From: Candidatus Anammoxibacter sp.
GTDB lineage: Bacteria; Planctomycetota; Brocadiia; Brocadiales; Anammoxibacteraceae
Length of the DNA: 64,000 bases
NCBI GenBank assembly: GCA_021777105.1
Contig: JAIQZQ010000122.1
Location: 123,527 to 187,526, forward strand
Direction of reading: 5' to 3'
In this document: positions 22,828 through 33,855 of the stretch, one piece after another
How the letters are laid out: every line of letters begins with the position of its first letter
How positions within the stretch are numbered: the first letter of the stretch is position 1
Notes under the pieces: model-generated
Seen by the model: only the letters and a program-made list of their open reading frames with translations
Told to the model about the DNA's origin: nothing
Database searches by the model: none
Position numbers and translations under genes: made by a program

Positions 22828-25686
22828 TCAGTTTTGTTTAATTATTTTCTGCAATAGGCTATTCATCTCCTGAACCTTAAAAGGCTTGGATAGAAAACCG
22901 TTAAAACCGTACTTGCGATATTCGGAAAGGATCGGGTCGTTACTATAACCGCTAAAAACCACGGCTTTGGCATTTGAGTCTATTTTGCGCAATATTTTGA
23001 TAGCTTCCTTTCCTCCCATTCCGCCCGGCACTGTTAAATCCATTATAACAACGCTAAATGGTTTTTCAGTATTCATTGCGGTTTTGTATATTTCTAATGC
23101 TTCTTCGCCATTTTTTGCGCATTCAACTTCGTATCCCACAACTTTCAATGCCTGTTTGGTCATATCTCTAATAGAGTCGTCATCGTCCATTACAAGCACC
23201 TTTCCATGTCCATTAACTGGTTCATCCTTTCCGGGGATATAGTTTTTCGTCTCTTTTAACGAAGCAGGGAGATAAATAGTAAATGTCGCGCCTTTTCCCG
23301 GAGTTGAGTCAACTTTAATCACACCGTTGTGGTTTTTTATTATTGTGTATGAAGATGCCAGGCCGAGGCCGTTCCCTTTTTGCTTTGTAGTGAAAAACGG
23401 ATCAAATATTTTTGAAAGAATCTCTTCTTTTATTCCCGGACCATGGTCTGTTATAGATATCTTAATAAGTTGTTCATTCATTAACGATGTTGTTATCATT
23501 TCACCGGATTTGTTAATATTTTCCGCCCGTATTTCAATATTGCCCCCATCAGGCATGGCTTGCGCGGCGTTAATAACAATATTGTTAATCACTTGATTTA
23601 TTTGCCCCTCGTCTATTTCCACCTGGCGAAGATCATGGGCTATATTAAAATCACACTGGACATTAGTCCCTCTGAGCGCGAAATCAGCGGTCTCTTTTAA
23701 TAGACGCGTTACAAAAACCGTTCTCTTTACAGGATTGCCGCCTTTTGAAAAAGTTAACAGCTGTTGAGTTAAGTCTTTAGCGCGCATTGTGGCTTTTTCC
23801 ATTTTCGAAAGCGATTCAGCAACCTTGTCAGTTTGACCATCATTTAAAAGAAGCATTGCCAGGTTGTTATTGCCCAAAACAGCGGACAATATATTATTAA
23901 AATCATGCGCCAAACCACCGGCAAGCACCCCTAAGGACTCAAGTCTCTGTGTTTTGGTTAGCTCATCCATCAATTTTTTTGTTTCCGTTATATCATGAAC
24001 CGTGCCGAACATTCCAACCGGATTTCCTTCATTATTAAAAGTGACTTCCCCTTGTTCAAGCGCTATGCGCACTGTGCCGTCAGGCCTTATTATGCGATGT
24101 TCAATGCTGTATTCAGCATCTTTATATAAGGCATCGTTTACCGACTTTTTAACTAATTCCCTGTCATCAGGATGCACTAAGTCTATAAAGGATTCATATG
24201 AGCAATCAAAATCATTTTTATTTACCCCGAAAATATTATAAATTTCATCAGACCACTCAATTTTATTGTTTGTTATATCCCATACCCAATTTCCTATGTG
24301 CGCTATATGTTGAGCTTTGATAAGGTTAGAGCTGCTTTTACGCAACTCTTTTTCCGCTATTATGCGTTCGGTGTCGTCTATTTTTACACCCACAAAATTA
24401 GTAATTGATCCGTTTTCATCTTTTACCGGCAATATTGAAACCAGCTCCCTAATACAATTGCCGTTTTTCATTTTATTTAACAGGTCCCCACGCCACTCAT
24501 TGCCTATCTTGATCGTGTCCACTATCTCGGTATATATAGTATGGGATTGCTTTTCCGAAATTAAAAATGCGGGATTTCGGCCTAAAACTTCTTCAGGCGA
24601 ATAGCCGGTAGTTGTTGTAAACTGAGGATTTACGTATTCTATATTGCCGTTAATATCGGTTATAAGAACAGATGTGGGGCTTTGATGCAGAGCTTGCGAT
24701 AGCTTGCGAATACGATAGCCGCTTCTTTTACGCTCCGTGATTATTGACGTTAACATAAAAATGGTTACAGTCATGATAGTGATAAAAAATTGCAGCTCTA
24801 CTAATGTTTTGTTCATGGTTGTGTCTACAAAAGGGCCGTAACCTTTGACAGTGCAATAGATTAATATTGCCGAGGTTAAGACAATACTATGAAAAGTCAC
24901 AAACCGCCCTAACCTGAATGACGCCCATAAAAACACTGGAACAATTAAAAATAGCGAAGTATGTATACCGATAAAATAGTGATTAGTCATACATAGGATT
25001 GTTATCCCGATCAAGACAAAGGGAAATAAGATGACTTCAATGAGTTTATTCTTGTGGAAGTCCCGGTATTCCTTGTTAAACAGCGTAATTAAAGCCGGCG
25101 CCAACACCAACGCGCCTACTCCGTCGCCGGTTAACCATGTGGCGAATGTATAAAGAAACTTTTCCCACATAACAATTTTTGCTAAACACAGCCCTCCTAC
25201 CCCAAAAATAGCGCTAATTAAAGGGCCAACAATAAAGCCAAAGAGTATAAAAAGCGCCGTGTAGGCGCTTTTGTCAAAAATCTCTTTTGTTTTAGCCGTT
25301 TTGTTAATCAAATAAGCGGCAACTACCGCGCAAAGGACATCGCCGGCGCCGTTCAGCAAACCTGAAAAAACAGTTATTCCTATTTGAAAAAAAGAGCCGG
25401 CGTCAAAATAAGCCCATGTATTTCCCAAGAATGCCCCCAGAAAGATTCCGGGCCAAATCCAATAACCTCGTAAAAGCACAGCCGCTAATATTATGCCTGA
25501 GGGTATCCAAACCGGGGTTACATTGCCGGGCGAAATAGCCATCAATTGCCCTACCCTTGCGGTGACAATGTATATAACCATGAGGATAAAAATCTCAAGT
25601 ATTCTTCTGGGCATTGCCGGCGCTTTGCCTGAAATAAAGGATACATTGTCTATATTCCCATGTTTTTTAAGTTTCTTGTCTGCCAT
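22828..25686 (-). CDS. Hybrid sensor histidine kinase, MASE1-PAS-PAS-HisKA-HATPase-REC
   Basis: 952 residues in the inner membrane. The N-terminal ~300 residues are a multi-pass MASE1 sensor (TARVGQLMAISPGNVTPVW is its hallmark). Two PAS domains follow (about 335-450 and 455-575), then the dimerisation H-box GGLAHDFNNILSAVLGN, the ATPase (N-box NNIVINAAQAM, then GNGLGLASSY), and a C-terminal receiver with phospho-acceptor D in VVIMDLTVPGGMGG. The kinase-to-receiver part is closely similar to that of the 27.1-29.3 kb kinase, so the two are paralogues. No DNA-binding output is adjacent; phosphate is probably passed on to separate proteins. Confidence 0.92.
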   Translation of the reverse strand: MADKKLKKHGNIDNVSFISGKAPAMPRRILEIFILMVIYIVTARVGQLMAISPGNVTPVWIPSGIILAAVLLRGYWIWPGIFLGAFLGNTWAYFDAGSFFQIGITVFSGLLNGAGDVLCAVVAAYLINKTAKTKEIFDKSAYTALFILFGFIVGPLISAIFGVGGLCLAKIVMWEKFLYTFATWLTGDGVGALVLAPALITLFNKEYRDFHKNKLIEVILFPFVLIGITILCMTNHYFIGIHTSLFLIVPVFLWASFRLGRFVTFHSIVLTSAILIYCTVKGYGPFVDTTMNKTLVELQFFITIMTVTIFMLTSIITERKRSGYRIRKLSQALHQSPTSVLITDINGNIEYVNPQFTTTTGYSPEEVLGRNPAFLISEKQSHTIYTEIVDTIKIGNEWRGDLLNKMKNGNCIRELVSILPVKDENGSITNFVGVKIDDTERIIAEKELRKSSSNLIKAQHIAHIGNWVWDITNNKIEWSDEIYNIFGVNKNDFDCSYESFIDLVHPDDRELVKKSVNDALYKDAEYSIEHRIIRPDGTVRIALEQGEVTFNNEGNPVGMFGTVHDITETKKLMDELTKTQRLESLGVLAGGLAHDFNNILSAVLGNNNLAMLLLNDGQTDKVAESLSKMEKATMRAKDLTQQLLTFSKGGNPVKRTVFVTRLLKETADFALRGTNVQCDFNIAHDLRQVEIDEGQINQVINNIVINAAQAMPDGGNIEIRAENINKSGEMITTSLMNEQLIKISITDHGPGIKEEILSKIFDPFFTTKQKGNGLGLASSYTIIKNHNGVIKVDSTPGKGATFTIYLPASLKETKNYIPGKDEPVNGHGKVLVMDDDDSIRDMTKQALKVVGYEVECAKNGEEALEIYKTAMNTEKPFSVVIMDLTVPGGMGGKEAIKILRKIDSNAKAVVFSGYSNDPILSEYRKYGFNGFLSKPFKVQEMNSLLQKIIKQN

Positions 25687-26329
25687 GTCTATTTATTTTT
25701 CTTTAATTATTTCCCCATGCAGATAGGCTGATTTGTCGCCATAAACCTCATATTAAAATTATATCATCAAAGCGTATATCAAAAAGGAGGAATAATAATT
25801 ATATGGGGTTGGTTAAATCCGGGGATTTGAACCAATATTTGGAAGATTACCGGAGGCGCAAAACAATTTATGATTTAGTAACTGTTCAGCGTATTTTCAC
25901 ATGACTATACACACCCCTAAATCCCCTCTTATTAGAGGGGACTTTGTGGAAATAAATCCGATTTAACATCCCCTCTAAATAAAGGGGAGGCCGCTTTGCG
26001 GACGGGGGGTGTATTTTACGCTGAATAGACACAAAAAAATTGCAAATTTAGAGGATATACTGGAAGGATCAGGTTATAAAAAATGCTTAGACGGCAGAAG
26101 GCTACCGTTTAAATTCATTGCTTCCGTAATTAGCAAGCGCCGGTGTGGCACAGGGACTAAGGACAGAATTAAGCTTTCAAATCAAAGCTTAATTCTGTTT
26201 TGGTTGATATGTGAATATGAGGCTAACATAGAGAAAAGGGCGGCATTAAAAAGCCGCAGAAAAACAGAAACATTGACATTAAGAAACCAATGTTAAGCGG
26301 CCGGCTATATTTCTCATTACTTTATCCAA
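25687..26329. other. Noncoding with two palindromic elements
   Basis: About 640 bases between the MASE1 kinase and the next gene. An element at about 25885-26028 is bounded by TTCAGCGTA and TACGCTGAA and contains CCCCTC/GAGGGG hairpins like those at 47.8 kb. A perfect 15-bp stem lies at 26163-26198 around CAAATC. I see no convincing gene. Confidence 0.55.
26163..26198. repeat. 15-bp perfect palindrome
   Basis: ACAGAATTAAGCTTT at 26163-26177 pairs with 26184-26198 around a six-base loop. Preceded by GGCACAGGGACTAAGG. Confidence 0.6.
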
Positions 26330-26821
26330 TCACTCAATGCTTTTTGTAATTGCGTCGATATTGTTGAGGAAACTGATGTTGGTTGCTTTGTGATTTGAAT
26401 CAAGTTCTATAACTGTAAACTCGCCTTCTTGTTTTGGGAGTTTATCGCCTAAATCACCCTCTTTTATCAAAAGGATTTGAAATCCATACTTTCGCATTTT
26501 TGGGCCGGCAAAAAGCCATGTTATAATACTGGGCATTCCTCTTATATCAATGATATATTCAGTTTTCCTGTCAGCCAGATAAGAGTCATCTTTTTCTTTT
26601 AGCCATTGATGAAACTTTTTAGAGAGTTTCATATCAAATGAAACAATGACTTTTTCCGTATCTTTTTGTAATGTGTGTGATATTTCATGCTGGTCTTCAA
26701 GCGTGTACGCTTCTAAATGATCGTTTTGCTTGAGCACACCGCTATCTTCAGCGTTTGCCGGCATTTCCGTTGTAGAAACTAATAATAAACTAATCAATGT
26801 CGCAAATATTAATTTTTTCAA
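26330..26821 (-). CDS. Secreted hypothetical protein
   Basis: 163 residues from a TTG start at 26821, chosen because AAAGGAGA lies six bases before it and the protein then opens KKLIFATLISLLLVSTTEM, a normal signal peptide cut after ANA. A longer frame to 26875 would put 18 residues before it. The mature part has TEYIIDIRGMPSIITWLFAGP and ends in IDAITKSI. I do not recognise a family. It is probably periplasmic, lies between two hybrid kinase genes, and could be a sensory or accessory protein for them, but that is only position. Confidence 0.6.
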   Translation of the reverse strand: MKKLIFATLISLLLVSTTEMPANAEDSGVLKQNDHLEAYTLEDQHEISHTLQKDTEKVIVSFDMKLSKKFHQWLKEKDDSYLADRKTEYIIDIRGMPSIITWLFAGPKMRKYGFQILLIKEGDLGDKLPKQEGEFTVIELDSNHKATNISFLNNIDAITKSIE

Positions 26822-27136
26822 AATATCTTCTCCTTTAAATCTCTTGTAAAATTCCGCGTTAAAACTTACTCGCAAAAATATTAACAGTTAAATAGATAAT
26901 AAAATATGCATGAAATAGGTTCTATTATATAGCAAAGAATGTGCCGAAAGACAGAACCTAAACAAAATATTTAATAAATTTAGCCGTAACCTCCTGATAT
27001 ATTGCAAGATAAGACATGGCATGAAATTGCGCAAAAGGAAATTTATGAGAAATACGAATGCGCATACGCAGGTTTTGTTTGTAATTATTACAATTTGAAT
27101 TCAGGGAATAATAATTCAAGCTCTTTCATTATGGGC

Positions 27137-29326
27137 CTACGCTTTTATTATTTTAATCAATAGTTTATTGATCTCTTTTATTTTGAATGGTTTTGCAATG
27201 CAACCATTAAACCCATATTTTTCAAAATTCGCCATGACAGGGCTGTTGGAATAACCGCTGGCCGATACGGCTTTAACGGCAGGGTCTATTTCCTTAAGTT
27301 TTTTTATAGTTTCCTCGCCCCCCATGCTTCCAGGTATGGTTAAATCCAGTATGACTACGTCAAACGGTTTATTATCTAACACTTTTGATCTTTTATATAG
27401 CTCAATGGCTTCTATGCCGTCAACCGCGCACTCGACCTCATACCCTATATGGGAAAGGGATTTGTTTGCCATATCGCGTATATCTTCCTCGTCGTCCATG
27501 ATTAAGACCCTTCCACCTCCGTATAAATGATCGTCTTTTTTCGAATCATTTTTTACGGTTTTTGTGGATGACGCCGGTAAATATATATGGAATGAAGCGC
27601 CAACGTCCAATTCAGACTCCACTGTTATTAATCCTCCGTGGTTTTTAACTATGGAATATGACGACGCAAGCCCAAGGCCGCTGCCTTTTTGTTTTGTTGT
27701 AAAATATGGATCAAAAATCTTTGGCAGAAGAGCATTTGATATGCCTATGCCGTTATCCGTAAAAGATATCTTTACATATTCCTTTTGTTTTAAAGAAGGA
27801 ATTTTCTCTAAATCTTGTTCATGCAGATTCACAGCTTTAACATTTAATACGCCTCCCTGCGGCATTGCCTGTTGCGCATTAATGGCAAGATTGCTGATTA
27901 CCTGATTAATTTGACCTTCATCCGCGTCAATCGGCCATAACTTTTCGCTAACGTCAAATTCAGCTTTTACGTTTGAGCCTCTAAGTGGAAACTCGACAAA
28001 CTCTTTTAAAATGCCGGATATAACAATTGTCTTTTTAACCGGCTCGCCCCCTTTTGAGAAAGTGAGCAGTTGTTGAGTAAGCGCTCTTGCTTTTAGCGAA
28101 GCGCTTTCAACATTCTTTAAAATGCCGTTAACTTTGCTGTCAGATCCTGAAAGCATTATTGCAAGTTCCGTGTTGCCAAGTATCGCTGTTAAAATATTGT
28201 TAAAGTCGTGCGCAATGCCTCCGGCAAGAATGCCCACAGACTCAAGTTTTTGAGTTTTTAACAGCTCTTTTTCCATCTGTTTTCGTTCTGTAATGTCTAA
28301 AATAATAGCCACAAAAGCGGGAATTGTTTTAAATGTTATGCGTTGAATATGCGCTTCAACGTCGTACAATGATTGATCTTTGCGTTGATGAACGGTTGTA
28401 AAAACAATATTATCTTTTTCGCCTGTTTGCAACGGTTCAATTAATTTAGAATAAGCCCCTTTTGTTAACTCAGGTTCTATATCCATGGGATTAAGCTCTT
28501 TTAGCTGGTTCATTGAATAACCAAGGTTTTCTCGCGCTTTTCTGTTGACTTGAATAAATTTTAACGTTATTGCGTCAAAAATGTATATCTCGTTTACTGA
28601 ATCTTCAAGTATCTGCCCAAAACTTGCAAGGCGCTCTTCCGCGCGCAACCGTTCTTTTTCCGCTATTTTGCGATCTGAAATATCATGAACATCTAGTAGG
28701 CAAACTATTTTATTTTCTATATTAACCATGCTTGCAAAGATCTCTACCGGGATAAGTTTATTATCTTTGGTCTTCTGGTAAACTTCCGGTATTTCAGAGT
28801 TTGCGCTTTTTTCATTAATTGCTTTTAATGCGTTTATTATAGTGTCTCGGCAACGCGGCTGATTAATATCGAGGAAAGACATATTTTTAAGCTCATCTAT
28901 GCCGTATTTAACCATCCTGCCGGCCTTCACATTGCAATCTAAAATATTGTAGGTTGTTGGATCAATTACGTAAATAGCGTCATATGCGTTATTAAAGAGG
29001 TTTCGATACTGGGTTTCACTTTTAGCAATCGCTTCATGTGAACGTTTAATTGAATAGAAAAGAGGAGCAATCCAGATTATGCCGGAAAGCATTAAACATG
29101 ATATGGTTAACGCCACTAATTCCGCGGATAAATCCGGCGGGCGGGTTATATCTCCTGAAAAAATCCTATATAACGTAATAGAACGCCTTACACCCATTAA
29201 TATTACAGCTGATGAAATCAGTATCCATGAAGTATACCTTTTAGTAATCCATATTAATCGCACCGCAAAAAACGCGGCCACAAACTGAAGAACAACTGAA
29301 ATGGTAATTATAAGTCCTGGATGCAT
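27137..29326 (-). CDS. Hybrid sensor histidine kinase, TM-PAS-PAS-HisKA-HATPase-REC
   Basis: 729 residues. Three or so hydrophobic segments in the first ~95 residues anchor it. Two PAS domains (about 105-225, 230-350; the first has FNNAYDAIYVIDPTTYNILDC) feed a HisKA H-box (GGIAHDFNNILTAILGN), HATPase (SNLAINAQQAM, GSGLGLASSY) and receiver (VVILDLTIPGSMGGEE). Its C-terminal 370 residues parallel those of the MASE1 kinase at 22.8 kb nearly motif for motif, including KGGEPVKKT against KGGNPVKRT, so it arose by duplication with exchange of sensor. Ligand unknown. Confidence 0.9.
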   Translation of the reverse strand: MHPGLIITISVVLQFVAAFFAVRLIWITKRYTSWILISSAVILMGVRRSITLYRIFSGDITRPPDLSAELVALTISCLMLSGIIWIAPLFYSIKRSHEAIAKSETQYRNLFNNAYDAIYVIDPTTYNILDCNVKAGRMVKYGIDELKNMSFLDINQPRCRDTIINALKAINEKSANSEIPEVYQKTKDNKLIPVEIFASMVNIENKIVCLLDVHDISDRKIAEKERLRAEERLASFGQILEDSVNEIYIFDAITLKFIQVNRKARENLGYSMNQLKELNPMDIEPELTKGAYSKLIEPLQTGEKDNIVFTTVHQRKDQSLYDVEAHIQRITFKTIPAFVAIILDITERKQMEKELLKTQKLESVGILAGGIAHDFNNILTAILGNTELAIMLSGSDSKVNGILKNVESASLKARALTQQLLTFSKGGEPVKKTIVISGILKEFVEFPLRGSNVKAEFDVSEKLWPIDADEGQINQVISNLAINAQQAMPQGGVLNVKAVNLHEQDLEKIPSLKQKEYVKISFTDNGIGISNALLPKIFDPYFTTKQKGSGLGLASSYSIVKNHGGLITVESELDVGASFHIYLPASSTKTVKNDSKKDDHLYGGGRVLIMDDEEDIRDMANKSLSHIGYEVECAVDGIEAIELYKRSKVLDNKPFDVVILDLTIPGSMGGEETIKKLKEIDPAVKAVSASGYSNSPVMANFEKYGFNGCIAKPFKIKEINKLLIKIIKA

Positions 29327-29680
29327 AATCGTTTATGATTTAATATTTAAATGAAAAAAAATAAAAGAGCCCACACGCTATCGCTCACTCAGAGCTTCAG
29401 AAATACCTTTTAAAGCATCAAAATAATTATACCGGGATTGTGTAATTTGAGAGTAAAAAAATGATTAGAGGTTAAACCCGCATTTTTATTAAACATTCAG
29501 ATTATTGATAGAAATCCAGAGGCATCAGGGCAAGATTTAGCTTTGAAATCAAAACGCAAAACTGATTTTGGATTAACAAAATAGTATGTGAATCCTAATT
29601 TAAAGATGGAGAAGCCGGAAAAGAAAAAGCCAAAAGCATGCGAAGTTTTTCATGTAGAGATATTAGGGGATGTTCCGTTT
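29327..29680. other. Noncoding spacer
   Basis: No gene seen. A stretch near 29540-29592 (CTTTGAAATCAAAACGCAAAA) weakly resembles part of the ~205-bp repeat at 17.9 and 19.6 kb. Confidence 0.4.
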
Positions 29681-32600
29681 TTACTCAACTTGCCGATTAA
29701 CAACACCGGCAATAACTTTGTTAATCTCTTCCACTGTAAACGGCTTTGGAATGTAACTAATATTGTTGTCGGTTAAGAACGACATTGTGGAAGGGTTCAT
29801 TGCTTCGCCCGTGATAACAATAAATTTGTTTACCAGATTCGCGTCCTTTGTTTTCATATAGTCAAACAGTTGTTTGCCGTCAAGTTCCGGCATTCTAATG
29901 TCTGATATTATAATGTCATACTTGTGGGATTCCAGTTTTTCAATAGCAATGTTTCCATTCTTTGCCGAATCGCAAACATGCCCTTCCATAGTTAAAAGAT
30001 TTGACACCGTCTCGGTTATAGCCTCCTCATCATCAACTATCAGCACATTCAATTTTGGCACGTTAACGGGAAGAGCCGCAGGCTCAGAGCCGACTCTCTC
30101 ATCATGAGTATTGGTAATTGCCGCGGCAACGGCGTCATCAACCGGTAATTCCACATTGAAGACAACGCCTTCCTCCCCGGCTTTTTCGCTAATAAAAATA
30201 GAGCCGCCATGCTCCTTTATAATACCGTAGGCGATGCTCAATCCCATGCCGGTTCCCTTGCCGCTTTTTTTTGTAGTAAAGAAAGGGTCGAACAATTTCT
30301 CTTTTATTTTGTCAGGTATGCCTTTGCCTGTGTTAAAAAATGAGATCACTATAGTTTTCTCTAATTTTGAAATACTCATTTCAAACATTCGTTTTCCGTG
30401 GTATTCGGCAAGGGACTGGTAAGCGTTATTAATAAGGTTGAAAAAGACCTGTTGCAGCTGGTATTTGTCGCATGTTATTCTCGGCAATTCCGGGTCAATA
30501 TTTTTTACAATCGCGACTTCGCTTAACATCATCTGATGCTCAAGCATCTCAAAAGATTGTTCAACCAGTTCCTTTATATCTATTTGAGTTTTTTCGTGCT
30601 TATGCGCGCGTGCGAATGTTAAAAGATTCTGAATTATTCTTTTTGCGCGATCGCTAAACATAAAGATTTTATTTATTTTATCCTTCGCCTCATTATTAAG
30701 CCCGGGCTCCATCATTAAAATCTGCGCAAATCCCATGATACCGGCCAAAGGATTGTTTATTTCATGCGCAATGCCGGATATCATTTCGCCAAGGGACGAA
30801 AGCTTCTCCTTATGCAATAGCTGTTCACTGAGTTTGCGCTCACGGGATATGTCCCGCAAAACAATTACAATGCCGATATTAACCCCGCCTTCTTTAAACG
30901 ACGATATAAGGGCGGATATAATAATCTCTTCAAAATCCCTGGTCAAGGCCAGGTCGCATGAAACATAATCCTTTTTACCGGTCAGAATATCATTAAAAGG
31001 CTCCTTCAGGGAATAATCGGCAAGACGCGTCAATTGATCGCCAAACTTTTCGCCGCACAACAATTTCATAAGTTTTTCCCCTGCCGGGTTTATCATATTA
31101 ATCACTCCTTTGATATCCGTCACCACAACACCGTCGGCCATGTCCCTTATAACAGACGCCAACTTCCCCTTCTCCTGCTCTATAATCGCTATTAAATGCT
31201 GGATAGAGATAGCCGCCTGGTTTGCGACAGTGTACAACATGCGAATATGGTTTGACGTAAACGCATCTTTTTGAAATGACGCTATATTGATAATGCCCAA
31301 TACTTTGCCTTTTATCATCAAAGGGACATTGAAAAATGATTTTATTTGTTGTTCAGGGCTATCTTTGCCTTCGGCGTTAACAGAGGCCTCTTCATAAGGC
31401 AGCATGACAACCTCTTTCGCGCAGTTTCCGTGGTTGTTTGACGTTAAATTACAAAATGTTTTCAGGAGGTAATCGTTATACCAGGCGACAACATCATCAT
31501 CAACTTTTTGCGATTGTTTTACATAAATTAAATCATCTGGGTTGCCGCACAACACGGAGCCGGCAATGTCAAACTTAACCGCTTTGTGCAGTGAATTTAA
31601 TATAATCTTAAAGAGATCGTTGTAATTTAAGGTGTGGCCGAGCAGTTTGGAAATATCCTGAATTGTGGTTAATTCAAATACGCGCTCTTTCTCTTTTTGC
31701 ACAAGCTCCATTATGGAGCGCATGTCGCGCGCAATAATAACAATGTTGACGGATTTGCAATCGCACCCTTTTATTAATTTATAATCATTGCAATCATCAG
31801 GATGCATTTTGTGTTTGCAATCTCTAATAGCCGAAGCTGAAAGGTTTACGGGAATATAACCGCCGGCTTTTGATTTATATGTCGCGTTAATATTCCCGCT
31901 AACCCGATTATGCTTTAATAAATCATTAACATTAATGGACTTGCCTTCGCTATAGTTTACTATTTTGCAAAACTCTATGATTTTAAGCTCTTCCTTGTCA
32001 TAACCCAGCATTGTTAATGCCGCGGGATTAGCGTCTCTTATATTAAAATCCTTGTCTGTGACAATTAACGCCTCGCTTATCCCCATAAAAACCTTAACCA
32101 TATACTCTTTAGAAACGGTCGCCATCCTAATATCATCGCACATTTGATTAAAAGAGGTTGCAAGCTCTCCAAGTTCATCATGCGAAATATGATTTACCCT
32201 GAAATCCATATCGCCTTTTGATCTGATATGAATGGCATCTATGACGCGATTAACAGGGCCGGTAAGTTTATTGGACATAATGGTTGATATTAACATAATT
32301 ACGCCAAATGTGGCTAAAGCAAGGGTTATCATTTGCGCCCTTAACCTGAAAAGCGGGGCAAACGTCACGGACAAGCCTCTTTCAGCTAAGACCGTCCATT
32401 GCAACTCTTCTATAAATGACGACGCCCCTATTATACGCTTCCCTTTATAATTGGCGTACACATCAACCATTCCTCTGCCCTTAGCCAACGCAAATTTGAC
32501 GGGCTGCGTGTCTGCGTATTGATCAAGCTCCCCTTTGTTCGCCAAATTTGGACCGGCTATTATTTTTTTATCGCTGTTTACGATAAATATATCGCAATTT

Positions 32601-33271
32601 GAGCTAAAATCTTTAGTTTCCCCGGCCAGGGCGCCGTTTTCAGCCCCTTCATACCAGTCGTCCCGCCATGAGCTGCGCGCGATTTCGGCAAGCAAACTGC
32701 CGCTTATAGAGCTAACTATTACGCCGTAAAAATCTGAATTATCATTTCCAATAATAGGGGCCGACACGTTGATCACAGGTTCAAGAAATATTTTCGAATA
32801 ATAAACATCACCAAAATATCCGCTGTTTTTGACTTTTAGAAAGTAGCCGCTGTCTGATCTATCATTGCCGACCTCAACATTTTCGGTTGAAAACACAACC
32901 TTGCCGGCATTGTCAAGTATAGCGACGCCCAGGACGTCAGGGGCGTAAAGCGACATTTTCCTGGAAACAATGTATCTCTTCATCTCCTCCAGAATTAATG
33001 ATCTACCGGCGCCGGGTTGCGAAAGCCTTGAGAGATTTTGCAAAATCATTCTGTCCGAGGATAGCTCTCTGGCTATATTCTTTTGCGTCTTTATCAGGGT
33101 TTGAATCCGGCTTTTGGCTGTGGCAACGGCAAATTGCAAGTGGTTGAACGTCTGCTCTTTTATTGCCTCTTTTCCACGGTTATAGGCAATAAAAGTTATA
33201 ATGCTCAGGGATATTATTGCCGGGAGCAAATAGTAGAACAACAATCTTTTATCGATGCGTTTAAAATGCAT
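29681..33271 (-). CDS. Large hybrid sensor kinase, Cache-HAMP-PAS-GAF-PAS-HisKA-HATPase-REC
   Basis: 1196 residues. TM1 (about 11-30), a ~270-residue periplasmic Cache-type sensor with marks such as ILDNAGKVVFSTENV and APIIGNDNSDFYG, TM2 (about 305-330), HAMP (KLTGPVNRVIDAI), PAS, GAF (about 545-700), a second PAS (IRDMADGVVVTDIKG), HisKA with ISGIAHEINNPLAGIMG, HATPase (GTGMGLSIAYGIIKEHGG) and a receiver with D in IIISDIRMPELDG. The first PAS has a cysteine-rich insert (HPDDCNDYKLIKGCDC). It is divergent from the receiver-kinase at 33.9 kb and probably works in the same network. Confidence 0.9.
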   Translation of the reverse strand: MHFKRIDKRLLFYYLLPAIISLSIITFIAYNRGKEAIKEQTFNHLQFAVATAKSRIQTLIKTQKNIARELSSDRMILQNLSRLSQPGAGRSLILEEMKRYIVSRKMSLYAPDVLGVAILDNAGKVVFSTENVEVGNDRSDSGYFLKVKNSGYFGDVYYSKIFLEPVINVSAPIIGNDNSDFYGVIVSSISGSLLAEIARSSWRDDWYEGAENGALAGETKDFSSNCDIFIVNSDKKIIAGPNLANKGELDQYADTQPVKFALAKGRGMVDVYANYKGKRIIGASSFIEELQWTVLAERGLSVTFAPLFRLRAQMITLALATFGVIMLISTIMSNKLTGPVNRVIDAIHIRSKGDMDFRVNHISHDELGELATSFNQMCDDIRMATVSKEYMVKVFMGISEALIVTDKDFNIRDANPAALTMLGYDKEELKIIEFCKIVNYSEGKSINVNDLLKHNRVSGNINATYKSKAGGYIPVNLSASAIRDCKHKMHPDDCNDYKLIKGCDCKSVNIVIIARDMRSIMELVQKEKERVFELTTIQDISKLLGHTLNYNDLFKIILNSLHKAVKFDIAGSVLCGNPDDLIYVKQSQKVDDDVVAWYNDYLLKTFCNLTSNNHGNCAKEVVMLPYEEASVNAEGKDSPEQQIKSFFNVPLMIKGKVLGIINIASFQKDAFTSNHIRMLYTVANQAAISIQHLIAIIEQEKGKLASVIRDMADGVVVTDIKGVINMINPAGEKLMKLLCGEKFGDQLTRLADYSLKEPFNDILTGKKDYVSCDLALTRDFEEIIISALISSFKEGGVNIGIVIVLRDISRERKLSEQLLHKEKLSSLGEMISGIAHEINNPLAGIMGFAQILMMEPGLNNEAKDKINKIFMFSDRAKRIIQNLLTFARAHKHEKTQIDIKELVEQSFEMLEHQMMLSEVAIVKNIDPELPRITCDKYQLQQVFFNLINNAYQSLAEYHGKRMFEMSISKLEKTIVISFFNTGKGIPDKIKEKLFDPFFTTKKSGKGTGMGLSIAYGIIKEHGGSIFISEKAGEEGVVFNVELPVDDAVAAAITNTHDERVGSEPAALPVNVPKLNVLIVDDEEAITETVSNLLTMEGHVCDSAKNGNIAIEKLESHKYDIIISDIRMPELDGKQLFDYMKTKDANLVNKFIVITGEAMNPSTMSFLTDNNISYIPKPFTVEEINKVIAGVVNRQVE

Positions 33272-33855
33272 TATATTTTGTTATTAATGAATTAAGTTTT
33301 AAGATTCTTTTTATAAGGACGACGCGACAAAACAAATTAGCATTTTGTCACACATCCTTAGCCTTTAATCGCGCGGTTCCAGCGCATTTTAAATCACGTG
33401 GCGTCAAACTGTGAACAAAACAAAAAAATTTCTAAATATTTGCAATTAAATGAATTACTACAAAACCAATCAAGTGTAAAGTCGTGGTTTTGTTATGTCA
33501 AGGAAAATTAATTATTATAGGCTTTGAACCGAACATTTTTTCTAATACCCGGTTAAAATTCCAAGTCTTACCGCACTGCAAATGCGCCGTTTTGCAAGCG
33601 CTGTCAGCTGATTATCGTTTTGCGCAGTTTGTTTTCTACTGTTTTTGCCCAAAAACATGCTATCAAATATAATATTAGCGCATAATCACACACTCAGCCA
33701 ACAAGCTATTTATTTTCTTTGAAATTAACATTCCTTTAGTTAAAATATACGATTTGAATTTTAAAAATATAATCAGTATTTTTTAATTACTCATTATATC
33801 CGCCATTTTAATCTCTTTACCCGATAAGTTTTCGTTTGCGAAAAGCGTTTAATCG
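33272..33855. promoter_or_regulatory. Divergent intergenic region between two kinase genes
   Basis: 584 A+T-rich bases separate the leftward 1196-residue kinase from the rightward receiver-kinase and must hold both promoters. I could not pick out confident -35/-10 pairs or an operator dyad. Confidence 0.4.

Noticed and set aside
26009..26296. 95-codon rightward frame
   Set aside because: It begins in a palindromic element, crosses a 15-bp stem and shows no coding-like conservation or RBS.
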